NCBI RefSeq assembly: GCF_029603165.1
Contig: NZ_JAQSVC010000001.1
Coordinates: forward strand, 1,028,587 to 1,092,586
Direction of reading: 5' to 3'
Source: Galbibacter pacificus
Lineage (GTDB): Bacteria; Bacteroidota; Bacteroidia; Flavobacteriales; Flavobacteriaceae
DNA: 64,000 bases
Position numbers and translations under genes: made by a program. The notes under the pieces were generated by a model that searched no databases, was not told the origin of the DNA, and saw only the letters and a list, made by a program, of their open reading frames with translations. Position 1 is the first letter of the stretch. Each line of letters opens with the position of its first letter. Below, piece by piece: positions 18,401-26,822 of this stretch.

Positions 18401-19909
18401 GATTTTGATAAACTTGCGAATGTTGCGCTGGAAGGCCGTGCTTTTAAGTTTGACAATATTGGCCTTATAGACTCAAGGTACAAAACAAAAGCTAGCCTGC
18501 GCGGTTCCATAAGTTACGACCATTTTGAAGATTGGTACCTAGATCTTTACCTAGATACCATGGGCGAACGCTTCTTGGTGCTTAATACCGGGCATAAAGA
18601 AGAATCTTTGTATTACGGAACGGCTTTTATAAGCGGTAATGCGCAAATTTATGGACTTACCAACGAAATGATAAATATAGACGTAAATGCAAAAACCGAA
18701 AAGGGCACTACGTTTGTCATACCCGTAAGCGATATTACGGAAATAGGAGACACGTCTTTTATTAATTTTATTGAAAAAAACGAAACCGAAGAAGAGGTAG
18801 AACAGCGAAAACTAGCCGATGTTCAGGGCATAGAAATGCAGTTCGATCTGGATGTTACCCCCGATGCCGAAATTGAGATTGTAGTAGACCAAAAAACCAG
18901 AAGCTCTTTAAAAGGTACCGGCGCAGGAAACCTACTGATTGAGATAAATACCAACGGAAAATTTAGAATGTATGGCGACTTTATTACCTATACAGGGGAG
19001 TACCTTTTTAAATACGGGGGCTTTATAAACAAACGCTTTGTAGTACAGCCCGGGGGGACAATTACTTGGGAGGGCGATCCCCTCGACGATGTAGACATGA
19101 ACATAGCGGCAAAATACTCGTTGTATGCAAACCCAGCGGTATTACTGGATAATGCACAGCTTACCCGAAAAATAGAAACCGATGTAATTATTAGGCTTCA
19201 GGGGCAATTAATGCAGCCAAGCCTTGATTACGAAATTAACTTCCCGTCTACCAACGCCGTTATAAACGCCGAGCTTCAATATAGACTGGATGATAATGCA
19301 AAACGGGAGCTGCAAGCTTTTTCCCTGCTTTCCCAAGGGGTTTTCTTAAACGAATTGAGCATCAACCAAACAGCAGTTACGGGAAATTTGGTGCAAACGG
19401 CATCGAGTTTGTTTAATCAGGTATTAAACTCGGGAGACGGTAAGTTTGATGTGGGCGTTTCTTATGAAATAGGCGAGCGCAACCCAGAACTCGATTTTGT
19501 AACCGAAGACCGGCTTGGGGTTACGGTCTCTACACAAATAAGCGATAGGATACTTATTAACGGAAAAGTGGGAGTACCCGTTGGAGGTGTTACCGAAACC
19601 GTTGTTGCCGGCGATGTGGAAGTACAGATTTTATTGAATGACGAAGGAAATTTGACCGCCCGGATTTTTAACCGCGAAAATGAAATCCAGCAATTCTTTG
19701 CCCAACAACAGGGCTATACGCAAGGTATTGGGCTTTCTTATCAAGTCGAGTTTGATACTTTTAGGCAATTGTTGCGAAAAATCTTTGAGGGAGACCCCGC
19801 CAAAGCGCAAACAAAAAAAGAACTTAAAAAGGGAGAAGAGGCTACGACCGAAGATGATAGTATGGGGAATGGCCTCGTAAACTTCCGCACCAAAAAAAGT
19901 AAGGAATAA
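15404..19909 (+). CDS. TamB-like translocation/assembly module protein
   Basis: A very long protein, about 1501 aa, with a single N-terminal transmembrane segment (ILIRILLVLILILVMASIF) and then beta-rich periplasmic sequence up to a C-terminal TamB domain (about 1100-1480, containing NGKFRMYGDFITYTGEYLF and GGTITWEGDPLDDVD). Such AsmA/TamB-like proteins bridge the inner and outer membranes and carry phospholipids or help barrel-protein assembly. The start is uncertain: the ATG at 15386 overlaps the tsaD start, whereas the promoter box favours the TTG at 15404, giving a basic segment (NGKGKTLRTIKKLRK) directly before the membrane helix. The last residues are rich in Lys and Glu. The pairing divergent from tsaD is common in this phylum. 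Confidence 0.88.
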   Translation, partial: KLNGKGKTLRTIKKLRKILIRILLVLILILVMASIFLSLPFVQTSIAKRATKYLNETFNTNINIDEIHFIPFFGDVNIKGVYVEDYKKDTLIYINKLSTSILSLRNVVKGDLEFGEIRADELLLNLKIHKGEDNTNLNVFVDKLDSGEGDPDHPFLMTSSNISVKKSEFRLVDENKENPVILGLENLHIEADSFKILGPQVNVGVEQLDFTSKKGVVVNRLKTEFSYNRTEMRLDGLSIDTPESFIKGDVVFNYEVEDFRDFMNKVKLTGHFDDSTVSLDEINLYFDEFGTGREVELSSNFKGVLNKLEMNNLNMTSQNTLIDGDFVFNNMFEKAKPFSIDAHLRNVSSNYYQLTNLLPGILGKALPSSFQKFGQLSVFGNMRITEQSVYAKVNLISDIGKGYSDLTLTSINDIDEASYKGTLSLQDFNMGTFIENDQLGETDLDIRVDGKGFKQEALNTEIIGEVYTVDYNGYEYKNLKVSGILKDQLFDGSVTSKDENFDVAFKGLADLSGDTNEFKFVASVNRIDLNRLNFVDRDSISVFKGNIVADMAGNTMYDLAGEISFYKTNYTNQNDSYYFDDFTVTSKFKGDERIITVNSPDIITGSLRGKYRVRELGNLVKNSIGSIYTNYEPVEITPGQYVDFNFKIYNKIIEVFFPKLEFGSNTFIKGSMAADEGDFKLNFNSPKINANGNIFDNIQIQIDNKNPLYNTYVEVKDIQSNIYDVSDFSLINTKINDTLFFRTEFKGGKEFNDVYNLNFYHTFNNNQESVIGLKRSQLGFKGRNWIINENNDTNNKVSFNKTLDTINISQVVMNYKDEQIRLEGTLIDSTYKDIDLEFEKVALDKIMPNVDSLKLDGIVDGYLNILQRNSNYTPSSNVKISNFAVNDLPLGNLFLSILGNDNLTTFGVNAKIVNQDTESLNILGEIKPTETNTMLDLNAHLEGLNLKALSPLGGDVISDMRGLASGDFKVTGALKNPEMNGSIQITDGGLKIPYLNVDMDFDKLANVALEGRAFKFDNIGLIDSRYKTKASLRGSISYDHFEDWYLDLYLDTMGERFLVLNTGHKEESLYYGTAFISGNAQIYGLTNEMINIDVNAKTEKGTTFVIPVSDITEIGDTSFINFIEKNETEEEVEQRKLADVQGIEMQFDLDVTPDAEIEIVVDQKTRSSLKGTGAGNLLIEINTNGKFRMYGDFITYTGEYLFKYGGFINKRFVVQPGGTITWEGDPLDDVDMNIAAKYSLYANPAVLLDNAQLTRKIETDVIIRLQGQLMQPSLDYEINFPSTNAVINAELQYRLDDNAKRELQAFSLLSQGVFLNELSINQTAVTGNLVQTASSLFNQVLNSGDGKFDVGVSYEIGERNPELDFVTEDRLGVTVSTQISDRILINGKVGVPVGGVTETVVAGDVEVQILLNDEGNLTARIFNRENEIQQFFAQQQGYTQGIGLSYQVEFDTFRQLLRKIFEGDPAKAQTKKELKKGEEATTEDDSMGNGLVNFRTKKSKE
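15415..15422 (-). promoter_or_regulatory. -7 box for tsaD, inside the TamB-like gene 5' end
   Basis: The minus strand reads TACCTTTG, an exact TAnnTTTG, 28 bp before the tsaD ATG. A TTTG lies 16 bp further upstream (15439-15442 on the plus strand as CAAA), somewhat close for a -33 element. Confidence 0.5.
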
Positions 19910-20286
19910 GTCTTTTTTACGTCTATATGGATGAAGTTTTTTTTAGACTGTATTTGGGCCAAAAAATCAGAAAGCATTGTAGAGTTTTGCGTTGGAATTA
20001 AAAAAAATAGGAGCGGTAAACAAAAATGCCATATTCTTACCTTTGGGCTTAATTATCATAATACATTTGGTTATTCTTATAATTGCACACAAAAATTTAT
20101 TACAATAACCGTTAAGAGGGCTCTTTTTTTGTTAATTCAGAAATTCAGACTTAAAAAAAAATAACACATTTGTTAAGAATTTAGCAACGAAAACGATTGA
20201 ATCTTTCATTATTGTATTTTTAAGCAAAACAATATGAGAAAATTGAAAATTCTTTGGTAGTTTTACCATCCAAATAATAAAAATTA
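19910..20286. other. Intergenic region between TamB-like gene and pfkA
   Basis: No gene seen in these 377 bases. A weak AAGAG/CTCTT element followed by seven T lies at 20114-20130. Exact TAnnTTTG boxes occur at 20038-20045 and 20062-20069, too far from pfkA to be its main promoter, and a near-match (TAGTTTTA) lies at 20258-20265, 22 bp before the pfkA start. Confidence 0.5.
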
Positions 20287-21273
20287 ATGTCTGCAAACAT
20301 CAAAAAAATAGGAGTATTGACGTCCGGTGGCGATGCGCCGGGAATGAATGCTGCCATTAGGGCAGTTGTAAGAACATGTGCATATCATAATATAGAGTGT
20401 GTAGGTATATATCGAGGTTACCAAGGTCTTATTGAAGGCGATATGGAGGAACTAACCGCAAGAAGTGTAAGAAATATTATAAATAGGGGCGGTACCATAT
20501 TAAAATCGGCTCGATCAAAAGATTTTAGGACAAAAGAAGGCAGGGCCAAGGCCCACCAACAATTGGTAGATAACGGAATTGATGCCTTGGTATTAATTGG
20601 TGGCGATGGAACCTTTACCGGAGGCGTTGTTTTTAACGAAGAGTTTGGCTATCCCGTAATCGGGATCCCGGGAACCATAGACAACGATATAGATGGTACC
20701 ATGTATACGCTTGGTTACGACACTGCCTTGAATACCGTGGTAGACGCCATTGATAGAATTCGGGATACCGCAAGTTCGCACGACAGATTATTTTTTATAG
20801 AGGTAATGGGGCGCGACTGTGGCCAGCTTGCATTGAACTCGGGTGTTGGTGCCGGAGCCGAGGAAATATTGATTCCAGAAGCAAATAGGGGGCTGGAGCG
20901 TTTGCTGCACTCTCTTGAAAGAAGCCGTACCAGTGGAAAGACATCGAGTATAGTGGTGGTCGCCGAAGGTGATAAAACCGGGAAAAATGTTTTTGAGCTT
21001 GCATCATATGTAGAAGAAAACCTGCCAAACTACGATATTAGGGTGTCCGTGCTCGGGCATATGCAAAGGGGTGGAAGCCCAACGTGTTTCGATAGGGTGC
21101 TGGCCAGTAGAATGGGTGTCCGTGCAGTAGAATCGCTCATGGAAGGTAAATCCAATTTCATGGTCGGGATTATAAAAGACGAAATTGTCCTTACACCAAT
21201 AGAACAGGCCATTAAGGGAAAAACCACTATCGATAAGGAATTGATGAGGGTCTGTGAAATAATGTCAACATAA
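20287..21273 (+). CDS. pfkA: 6-phosphofructokinase (ATP-dependent)
   Basis: A protein of 328 aa that phosphorylates fructose 6-phosphate to the 1,6-bisphosphate at the committed step of glycolysis. Visible signatures are the ATP-binding LTSGGDAPGMNAA (residues 11-23), GGDGTF (105-110), the catalytic PGTIDND loop with Asp132, and the sugar-phosphate-binding MGRDCG. The Gly after GGDG fits ATP use rather than pyrophosphate. It is followed after 53 bp by gap, forming a small glycolytic operon. Confidence 0.97.
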   Translation: MSANIKKIGVLTSGGDAPGMNAAIRAVVRTCAYHNIECVGIYRGYQGLIEGDMEELTARSVRNIINRGGTILKSARSKDFRTKEGRAKAHQQLVDNGIDALVLIGGDGTFTGGVVFNEEFGYPVIGIPGTIDNDIDGTMYTLGYDTALNTVVDAIDRIRDTASSHDRLFFIEVMGRDCGQLALNSGVGAGAEEILIPEANRGLERLLHSLERSRTSGKTSSIVVVAEGDKTGKNVFELASYVEENLPNYDIRVSVLGHMQRGGSPTCFDRVLASRMGVRAVESLMEGKSNFMVGIIKDEIVLTPIEQAIKGKTTIDKELMRVCEIMST

Positions 21274-21320
21274 TACTAAAAATAAAAACAACAGATAATT
21301 AATAATTTTTTAAAACTTAG

Positions 21321-22328
<1,008 letters not shown>

Positions 22329-22374
22329 ATAATAATAGATCTTTAAAGTAACCTAAATAGTATTTTAAAAAATA

Positions 22375-22444
22375 AGCAAACCGAAGCGATAGGCAGTTTC
22401 TACATGCCATTGGGCACAACAACCGTCTTTTGTTTGGGTTTGCT
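22375..22444. other. Possible structured RNA between gap and the sugar kinase gene
   Basis: Perfect 8-bp arms (AGCAAACC at 22375-22382, GGTTTGCT at 22437-22444) enclose 54 nt that contain two alternative small hairpins sharing one TGCC (GGCA-N9-TGCC and TGCC-ATTG-GGCA). On the minus strand the closing arm is followed by TATTTTTT, a terminator-like tract; on the plus strand by A-rich sequence. The strand is unresolved. I do not recognise a known riboswitch. Confidence 0.35.
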
Positions 22445-22492
22445 GAAAAAAATGTAAAACTGTTTGGGTGGCTATTAATTTAAATTTAAAAT

Positions 22493-23350
22493 ATGATTTT
22501 AATAGTAGATAGTGGTGCAACAAAATCAGATTGGATCGCATTAGATGAAGAAGGTAATAAGTTATTTGTTACTAAAACTTTAGGATTAAGCCCTGAAGTA
22601 TTAACCAGAGAGATTATAGACGAACGTCTCGCAAATAACTTTGAGCTTTACAAACATCGGAAAGAAGTGACCCAGCTTTATTTTTATGGGGCAGGTTGCG
22701 GTACCGAGAGAATGCGAAAGTTTTTAAAGGAAATTTTTAACGAATACTTTATAAACGCCAAAATTTCTGTAAAAGAAGACACATATGCCGCTATTTACGC
22801 AACTGTAGAGCCAAACCAGCACGCCATAGTGTGTATTTTGGGTACAGGATCCAATTGTAGTTACTGGGATGGAAAGGAACTTTTTCAAAAGGTAACCTCG
22901 CTAGGATATATCTTGATGGACGATTGCAGTGGGAATTATTTTGGAAGACAGCTTTTAAGGGATTACTATTACCATAAAATCCCGGAAAAACTTGCCGTGA
23001 AATTTGCCAGTGAATACGACTTGGAAGAAGACAGTATAAAAAATCATTTATACAAACAACCAAACCCGAATACCTATTTGGCAACCTTTGCCAGGTTTTT
23101 AATCCAGAACAAAGATGAGGAATATAGCCAGGCTTTGATAAAGAAAGGAATGCAGTTGTTTATTACCAACTCTATAACACAGTTTGAACAGGCAAAAGAC
23201 GTGCCCGTTCATTTTATAGGGAGTATAGCTTATTACTTGCAAGACGAGTTAAGACAAATATTGCAAGACAACGGCTTGTCCATGGGGAAAGTACTAAGAA
23301 GGCCCATAGACGGATTGGTAGATTACCATAAATCTGTTTTGTTTGAATAA
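22493..23350 (+). CDS. BadF/BadG-type ATPase, N-acetylglucosamine/N-acetylmuramate kinase-like
   Basis: A protein of 285 aa of the ASKHA sugar-kinase superfamily. It has the phosphate-1 motif VDSGATKSDWI (residues 5-15), a phosphate-2 segment CILGTGSNC, and an adenosine-like segment HFIGSIAYYL. It resembles the human NAGK and bacterial MurK group, which phosphorylate GlcNAc or MurNAc. In Bacteroidota such genes are usually called BadF/BadG/BcrA/BcrD family. The substrate cannot be fixed from the sequence. It follows gap by 164 bp and converges with the GHL10-like hydrolase gene, sharing a bidirectional terminator. Confidence 0.78.
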   Translation: MILIVDSGATKSDWIALDEEGNKLFVTKTLGLSPEVLTREIIDERLANNFELYKHRKEVTQLYFYGAGCGTERMRKFLKEIFNEYFINAKISVKEDTYAAIYATVEPNQHAIVCILGTGSNCSYWDGKELFQKVTSLGYILMDDCSGNYFGRQLLRDYYYHKIPEKLAVKFASEYDLEEDSIKNHLYKQPNPNTYLATFARFLIQNKDEEYSQALIKKGMQLFITNSITQFEQAKDVPVHFIGSIAYYLQDELRQILQDNGLSMGKVLRRPIDGLVDYHKSVLFE

Positions 23351-23371
23351 AACATAAAAATTGAGCTACAA

Positions 23372-23404
23372 AAAATGCCCGAACTAAATCAGTCCGGGCA
23401 TTTT
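23372..23404. terminator. Bidirectional terminator between convergent genes
   Basis: A perfect 10-bp inverted repeat (AAAATGCCCG, loop of 13, CGGGCATTTT). GC-rich core with A and T tracts at both ends, so it can end transcripts from the kinase gene and from the GHL10 gene. Confidence 0.82.
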
Positions 23405-23441
23405 GCATTTAATGAGAACATGTAGGTATTGGTACGGAAAC

Positions 23442-25001
23442 TTATTCGGTATATATAATTTCTTGTTCCTTAAATTGACTTTGGTTTCCGGTTCGGTCTA
23501 CAGCAGTAATTCCTATTTTTAGTAGCGAGGAATTTGTTTCTGCATTTAGCAAGGGGATATTTTTTAACAGCGTTGAATTGGTTAAAATCTCATAATCCCA
23601 TTTAGTTCCTTGATACTGAAAGTAAAAAATATAACGAAAAACATCTTCTGGCTTATGAGCTTTCCAAGTAACAAAAACCTCATCTTTTTTCACATTGATA
23701 TGAGAAATAGGGTTTTCGGGCGGTGTGTTGTCGAGCCATGGACTTGGCGGAACCAGTGCTTTTTTTGCATAGGGCCTTTGTACTATATTAAGAGATAACG
23801 TATCGTACTTTATTAGCGGGCCTATGCTCCAATGTACAGTCCCTTTGCTTTTTGGGAGTATTCCACGGCTTATCATGATTTGATTGATGGTTTCGTCAAC
23901 ATTTACTTGCCCGCCCCCGTGGTCAACCCTAATACCGGGCCATAAATGCCTTTGTTGGTAATTTTCATGGCTCCACCATCCTAATAATTCAGGGAAACTT
24001 TGCCCTTGCTTGTTAATTTTCCAATATAGTTGAGGAGTAAAATAATCAATCCATCCTTTATTTAACCAGAGTTTTGCATCGGCATAAAGTTTATTGTACT
24101 GGTCATAACCCGTTACAGATTGTGGATATCCCGGGCGCCATATTCCAAATGGGCTTAAGCCAAACTTAACATATGGTTTTTCTTTTTTTATGGCATAGTA
24201 TACCATTTTTATAAAGTCGTTAACTTGTTTTCGCCGCCAGTCGCTTTTATTTAATTTGCCTTCAGAATTTTTGTATTGTAGCCAACTTTTATCATCAGGA
24301 AAATCTTTCCCGTCATTATAAGAATCGTAAGGATAAAAATAATCATCAAAATGGATACCGTCAATATCGTAGCGTTTAACTATATCTTCAACCACAGATA
24401 GCGAATGCTTTTTTGTGGCTTCTAAGGCGGGGTCCATCCACCACATTCCATTGGCAAGTTCAACAACCAGTTCTGGATGTGTTTTAACTATGGAATTTTC
24501 TGAAATGGCTCCCCCAGAAGTATGGTGAGCCCTATATGGGTTTAACCAAGCATGTAATTCAAGTCCTCTTTTGTGTGCTTCTTCGACCCAAAACTTCAAT
24601 GGGTCGTAAAATGGAGCAGGGGGATTTCCTTGTTTCCCTGTGAGGTAGTACGACCATGGTTCGATATTGCTTTGGTATAAAGCATCACATTGGGGCCTTA
24701 CCTGAAAAATGACAGCATTATAATTATGTTCGGCCAAAAAATCCAAAAGTGAAAGAGCTTCTTCTTTTTGCTCTTCAGTTGAAAGCCCTGGTTTGCTTGG
24801 CCAGTTAATATTTGCTACCGTGGCCACCCATGCTGCCCTAAACTCTTCTATATTATAAGGAGTATTTGCTTGCCAGATTTTTGGTTTCTTTTTGGTAATG
24901 TCAATCCCGCTTGTCTTGTTGTAATAAGCTGTTTGATGTCCCGATTTACAAGAAGCAACAAAAAAAAGGATGAGAATAATCGATTTGAGTTTAAAGTTCA
25001 T
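23442..25001 (-). CDS. GHL10-type glycoside hydrolase lipoprotein (DigH/YddW-like)
   Basis: A protein of 519 aa with a lipobox (FFVASC, Cys18). The main domain (residues about 50-370) is the DUF187/PF02638 GHL10 TIM barrel. It shows FRAAWVATVANINWPS, ELHAWLNPYRAHH, the acid-bearing RYDIDGIHFDDYFYPY and SPFGIWRPGYP. E. coli DigH of this family cleaves denuded peptidoglycan glycan strands. The C-terminal part (about 400-515) is a fibronectin-III-like beta sandwich with HINVKKDEVFVTWKA. The gene has its own exact -7 box behind the terminator of the SusD gene, but belongs to the same locus, which hints that its product feeds the SusCD pair. Confidence 0.82.
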   Translation of the reverse strand: MNFKLKSIILILFFVASCKSGHQTAYYNKTSGIDITKKKPKIWQANTPYNIEEFRAAWVATVANINWPSKPGLSTEEQKEEALSLLDFLAEHNYNAVIFQVRPQCDALYQSNIEPWSYYLTGKQGNPPAPFYDPLKFWVEEAHKRGLELHAWLNPYRAHHTSGGAISENSIVKTHPELVVELANGMWWMDPALEATKKHSLSVVEDIVKRYDIDGIHFDDYFYPYDSYNDGKDFPDDKSWLQYKNSEGKLNKSDWRRKQVNDFIKMVYYAIKKEKPYVKFGLSPFGIWRPGYPQSVTGYDQYNKLYADAKLWLNKGWIDYFTPQLYWKINKQGQSFPELLGWWSHENYQQRHLWPGIRVDHGGGQVNVDETINQIMISRGILPKSKGTVHWSIGPLIKYDTLSLNIVQRPYAKKALVPPSPWLDNTPPENPISHINVKKDEVFVTWKAHKPEDVFRYIFYFQYQGTKWDYEILTNSTLLKNIPLLNAETNSSLLKIGITAVDRTGNQSQFKEQEIIYTE

Positions 25002-25041
25002 GAATGGTTATTTATTAAAAACATATGTATGGTAACTAGAA

Positions 25042-25049
25042 CAAATTTA
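25042..25049 (-). promoter_or_regulatory. -7 promoter box for the GHL10 gene
   Basis: The minus strand reads TAAATTTG, an exact TAnnTTTG, 40 bp before the start codon and directly downstream of the SusD terminator hairpin. Confidence 0.42.
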
Positions 25050-25082
25050 AAAGTTCTCCAGAAAATTTTCTGGAGAACTTTT
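25049..25082 (-). terminator. Terminator after the second susCD operon
   Basis: A 34-bp perfect palindrome with 17-nt arms (AAAAGTTCTCCAGAAAA and complement). It lies 18 bp downstream of the SusD stop, and has a T-rich 3' arm on both strands. Confidence 0.75.
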
Positions 25083-25100
25083 TAGGGTTTAAGGTAGTGG

Positions 25101-26813
25101 CTACCATCCCGGGTTTTGTTCTAAGTCTACTCCATGATCGCTGTACAGTTTAATTTGATCTAATGGAATTGGACTTAAATATACTTTTGGATCGTCAAAA
25201 ACCCTTGCAGATTCTGATGCCGATGCAGGAATGATATATCCTGTAGCACCATTGGTAAGGGTAATGCTTTCCAGGTTGCTGTCTGGATAGTTTGCTTTAT
25301 CTATCCAAGCCCCACGATTAATATCTTCATTCGACACCATATCGCTGTATTCAAGTTTTTTCCATCTTCTGAGGTCGTCCAGTCTGAAGCCCTCCATCAT
25401 GAGTTCGATTCTACGTTCCCTGCGTATTTCCCATATAACGGAAGGTACCTCTGGGTCCCTGTTCGGGTCATCATACGCTACACCGCCAACAGTAACAGAA
25501 TTTCCAGATACTTGGAGATGGGGGAGTGCTATTCCGGGACGGTCCCTTAATGCGTTTAATGATTTGTCCAAATCGCTTTGGGTTAGTGCCGGACCACCTA
25601 TGGAAGCCAATTCGGCTGCTGCTTCGGCATAATTTATAAGGACTTCGCCATAACGTATTACCGGGGCATCAGTTGGGTTTAAGTTTGAACTTCCTTCTGG
25701 GTCGTCTTTTATTTGTTCATTTAAAAATTTATGGACGGCAAATCCTGTCGTAGAAAAATTAAAGTCTATTCCATTTAAACGGAGTATATTGGGCACAAAA
25801 GTCTCATACATTCTAGGGTCTCTGCTTGCCATTACATTTTCAATCCCCATATCTCCTTGGTAATTTGGAGAAACAGAAATGGGAAGGCCATCATCCATTA
25901 AATAAGATTCGATAGCATTTTTTGAAGCCCCCGATTGAGGTTCTTTATTGTTATAACTATTAAGGGCGTGCGTTAAAATACCTGCTTCGTATTCGCGGTA
26001 TAAAATTACTTCCGGATTATTGGCCAAGCTTAAAGAATTGAATACCTCCCGGTAATTCCCTAAGGAGTAATTCCCTTGATCTATAATTTGTTCAGCGGCC
26101 CACTTGGAGGCTTCAAGGTATGTTGTGGCTCTTGTATTGTCCCCTATATGATATTTTTGCCAAGTTCCTTCAAAAAGGAATACACGCGACATATATGCCA
26201 AAACAACATCGCGATTTACTTCTAGCCCCGGGCTGTCAACATTAGCTCTTACATATTGGGCCGCATATTGAAAATCTTCCAATACTTTGTCCATTACATA
26301 GCCACGGTCGTCCCTTGGTTTATAAAGTTCTTCCGTATCTTCTTCGGAAAGTTCTTTGTCATAATACGGCACATCGCCAAACCGGTTTACAAGGTCATGA
26401 TATTCAAGCCCCCTAAAAAACCGTCCAACACCTGTCCAATGTTCTATTGCTTCCTGTTCCATAGGTACGGTTTGCACGCGCTCAATAAAAATATTTGCTT
26501 TTCTGACCCATGAAAAAGACCAACCGCCACTACTTGTGGGCACTTGTTGTGTAAATTGAGGAGGGTTTGAAGGTGCAAAATCGTCGTTTAATGTTTGTCC
26601 GGAAAAATAGTCGCCCCAAGTATATCCAGAACCATAACCGGTAAAATAGCCTGTATAAAAACCAAAAGCAAAAGTTCTTACGTTGCCTTCATTGGTCCAG
26701 TACGTTTCGTCAACTAATTGGTCTTGTGGAGGCACTTCAAGGAAGTCTTTTTCGCATCCTATTAGTAATAATAAGGAAAAGATAATTGTTGTTATTTTGT
26801 ATTTCGTTTTCAT
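25101..26813 (-). CDS. SusD/RagB family outer-membrane lipoprotein
   Basis: A protein of 570 aa, lipoprotein signal LLLLIGC with Cys20. The RagB/SusD fold is shown by the N-terminal DFLEVPPQDQLVDETYW, the helical core FFRGLEYHDLVNRFGDVPYYD, and the C-terminal IRRERRIELMMEGFRLDDLRRW with a closing EQNPGW. It binds the glycan at the surface and caps the SusC channel encoded just upstream (9 bp away). It differs clearly from the first SusD in this window, so the two loci likely take different ligands. Confidence 0.95.
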   Translation of the reverse strand: MKTKYKITTIIFSLLLLIGCEKDFLEVPPQDQLVDETYWTNEGNVRTFAFGFYTGYFTGYGSGYTWGDYFSGQTLNDDFAPSNPPQFTQQVPTSSGGWSFSWVRKANIFIERVQTVPMEQEAIEHWTGVGRFFRGLEYHDLVNRFGDVPYYDKELSEEDTEELYKPRDDRGYVMDKVLEDFQYAAQYVRANVDSPGLEVNRDVVLAYMSRVFLFEGTWQKYHIGDNTRATTYLEASKWAAEQIIDQGNYSLGNYREVFNSLSLANNPEVILYREYEAGILTHALNSYNNKEPQSGASKNAIESYLMDDGLPISVSPNYQGDMGIENVMASRDPRMYETFVPNILRLNGIDFNFSTTGFAVHKFLNEQIKDDPEGSSNLNPTDAPVIRYGEVLINYAEAAAELASIGGPALTQSDLDKSLNALRDRPGIALPHLQVSGNSVTVGGVAYDDPNRDPEVPSVIWEIRRERRIELMMEGFRLDDLRRWKKLEYSDMVSNEDINRGAWIDKANYPDSNLESITLTNGATGYIIPASASESARVFDDPKVYLSPIPLDQIKLYSDHGVDLEQNPGW

Positions 26814-26822
26814 TTTTTTTAT

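Noticed and set aside
20038..20130. Small RNA with promoter box and a T-tract terminator upstream of pfkA
   Set aside because: The hairpin has a two-base loop and single promoter boxes of this kind arise by chance every few kb.
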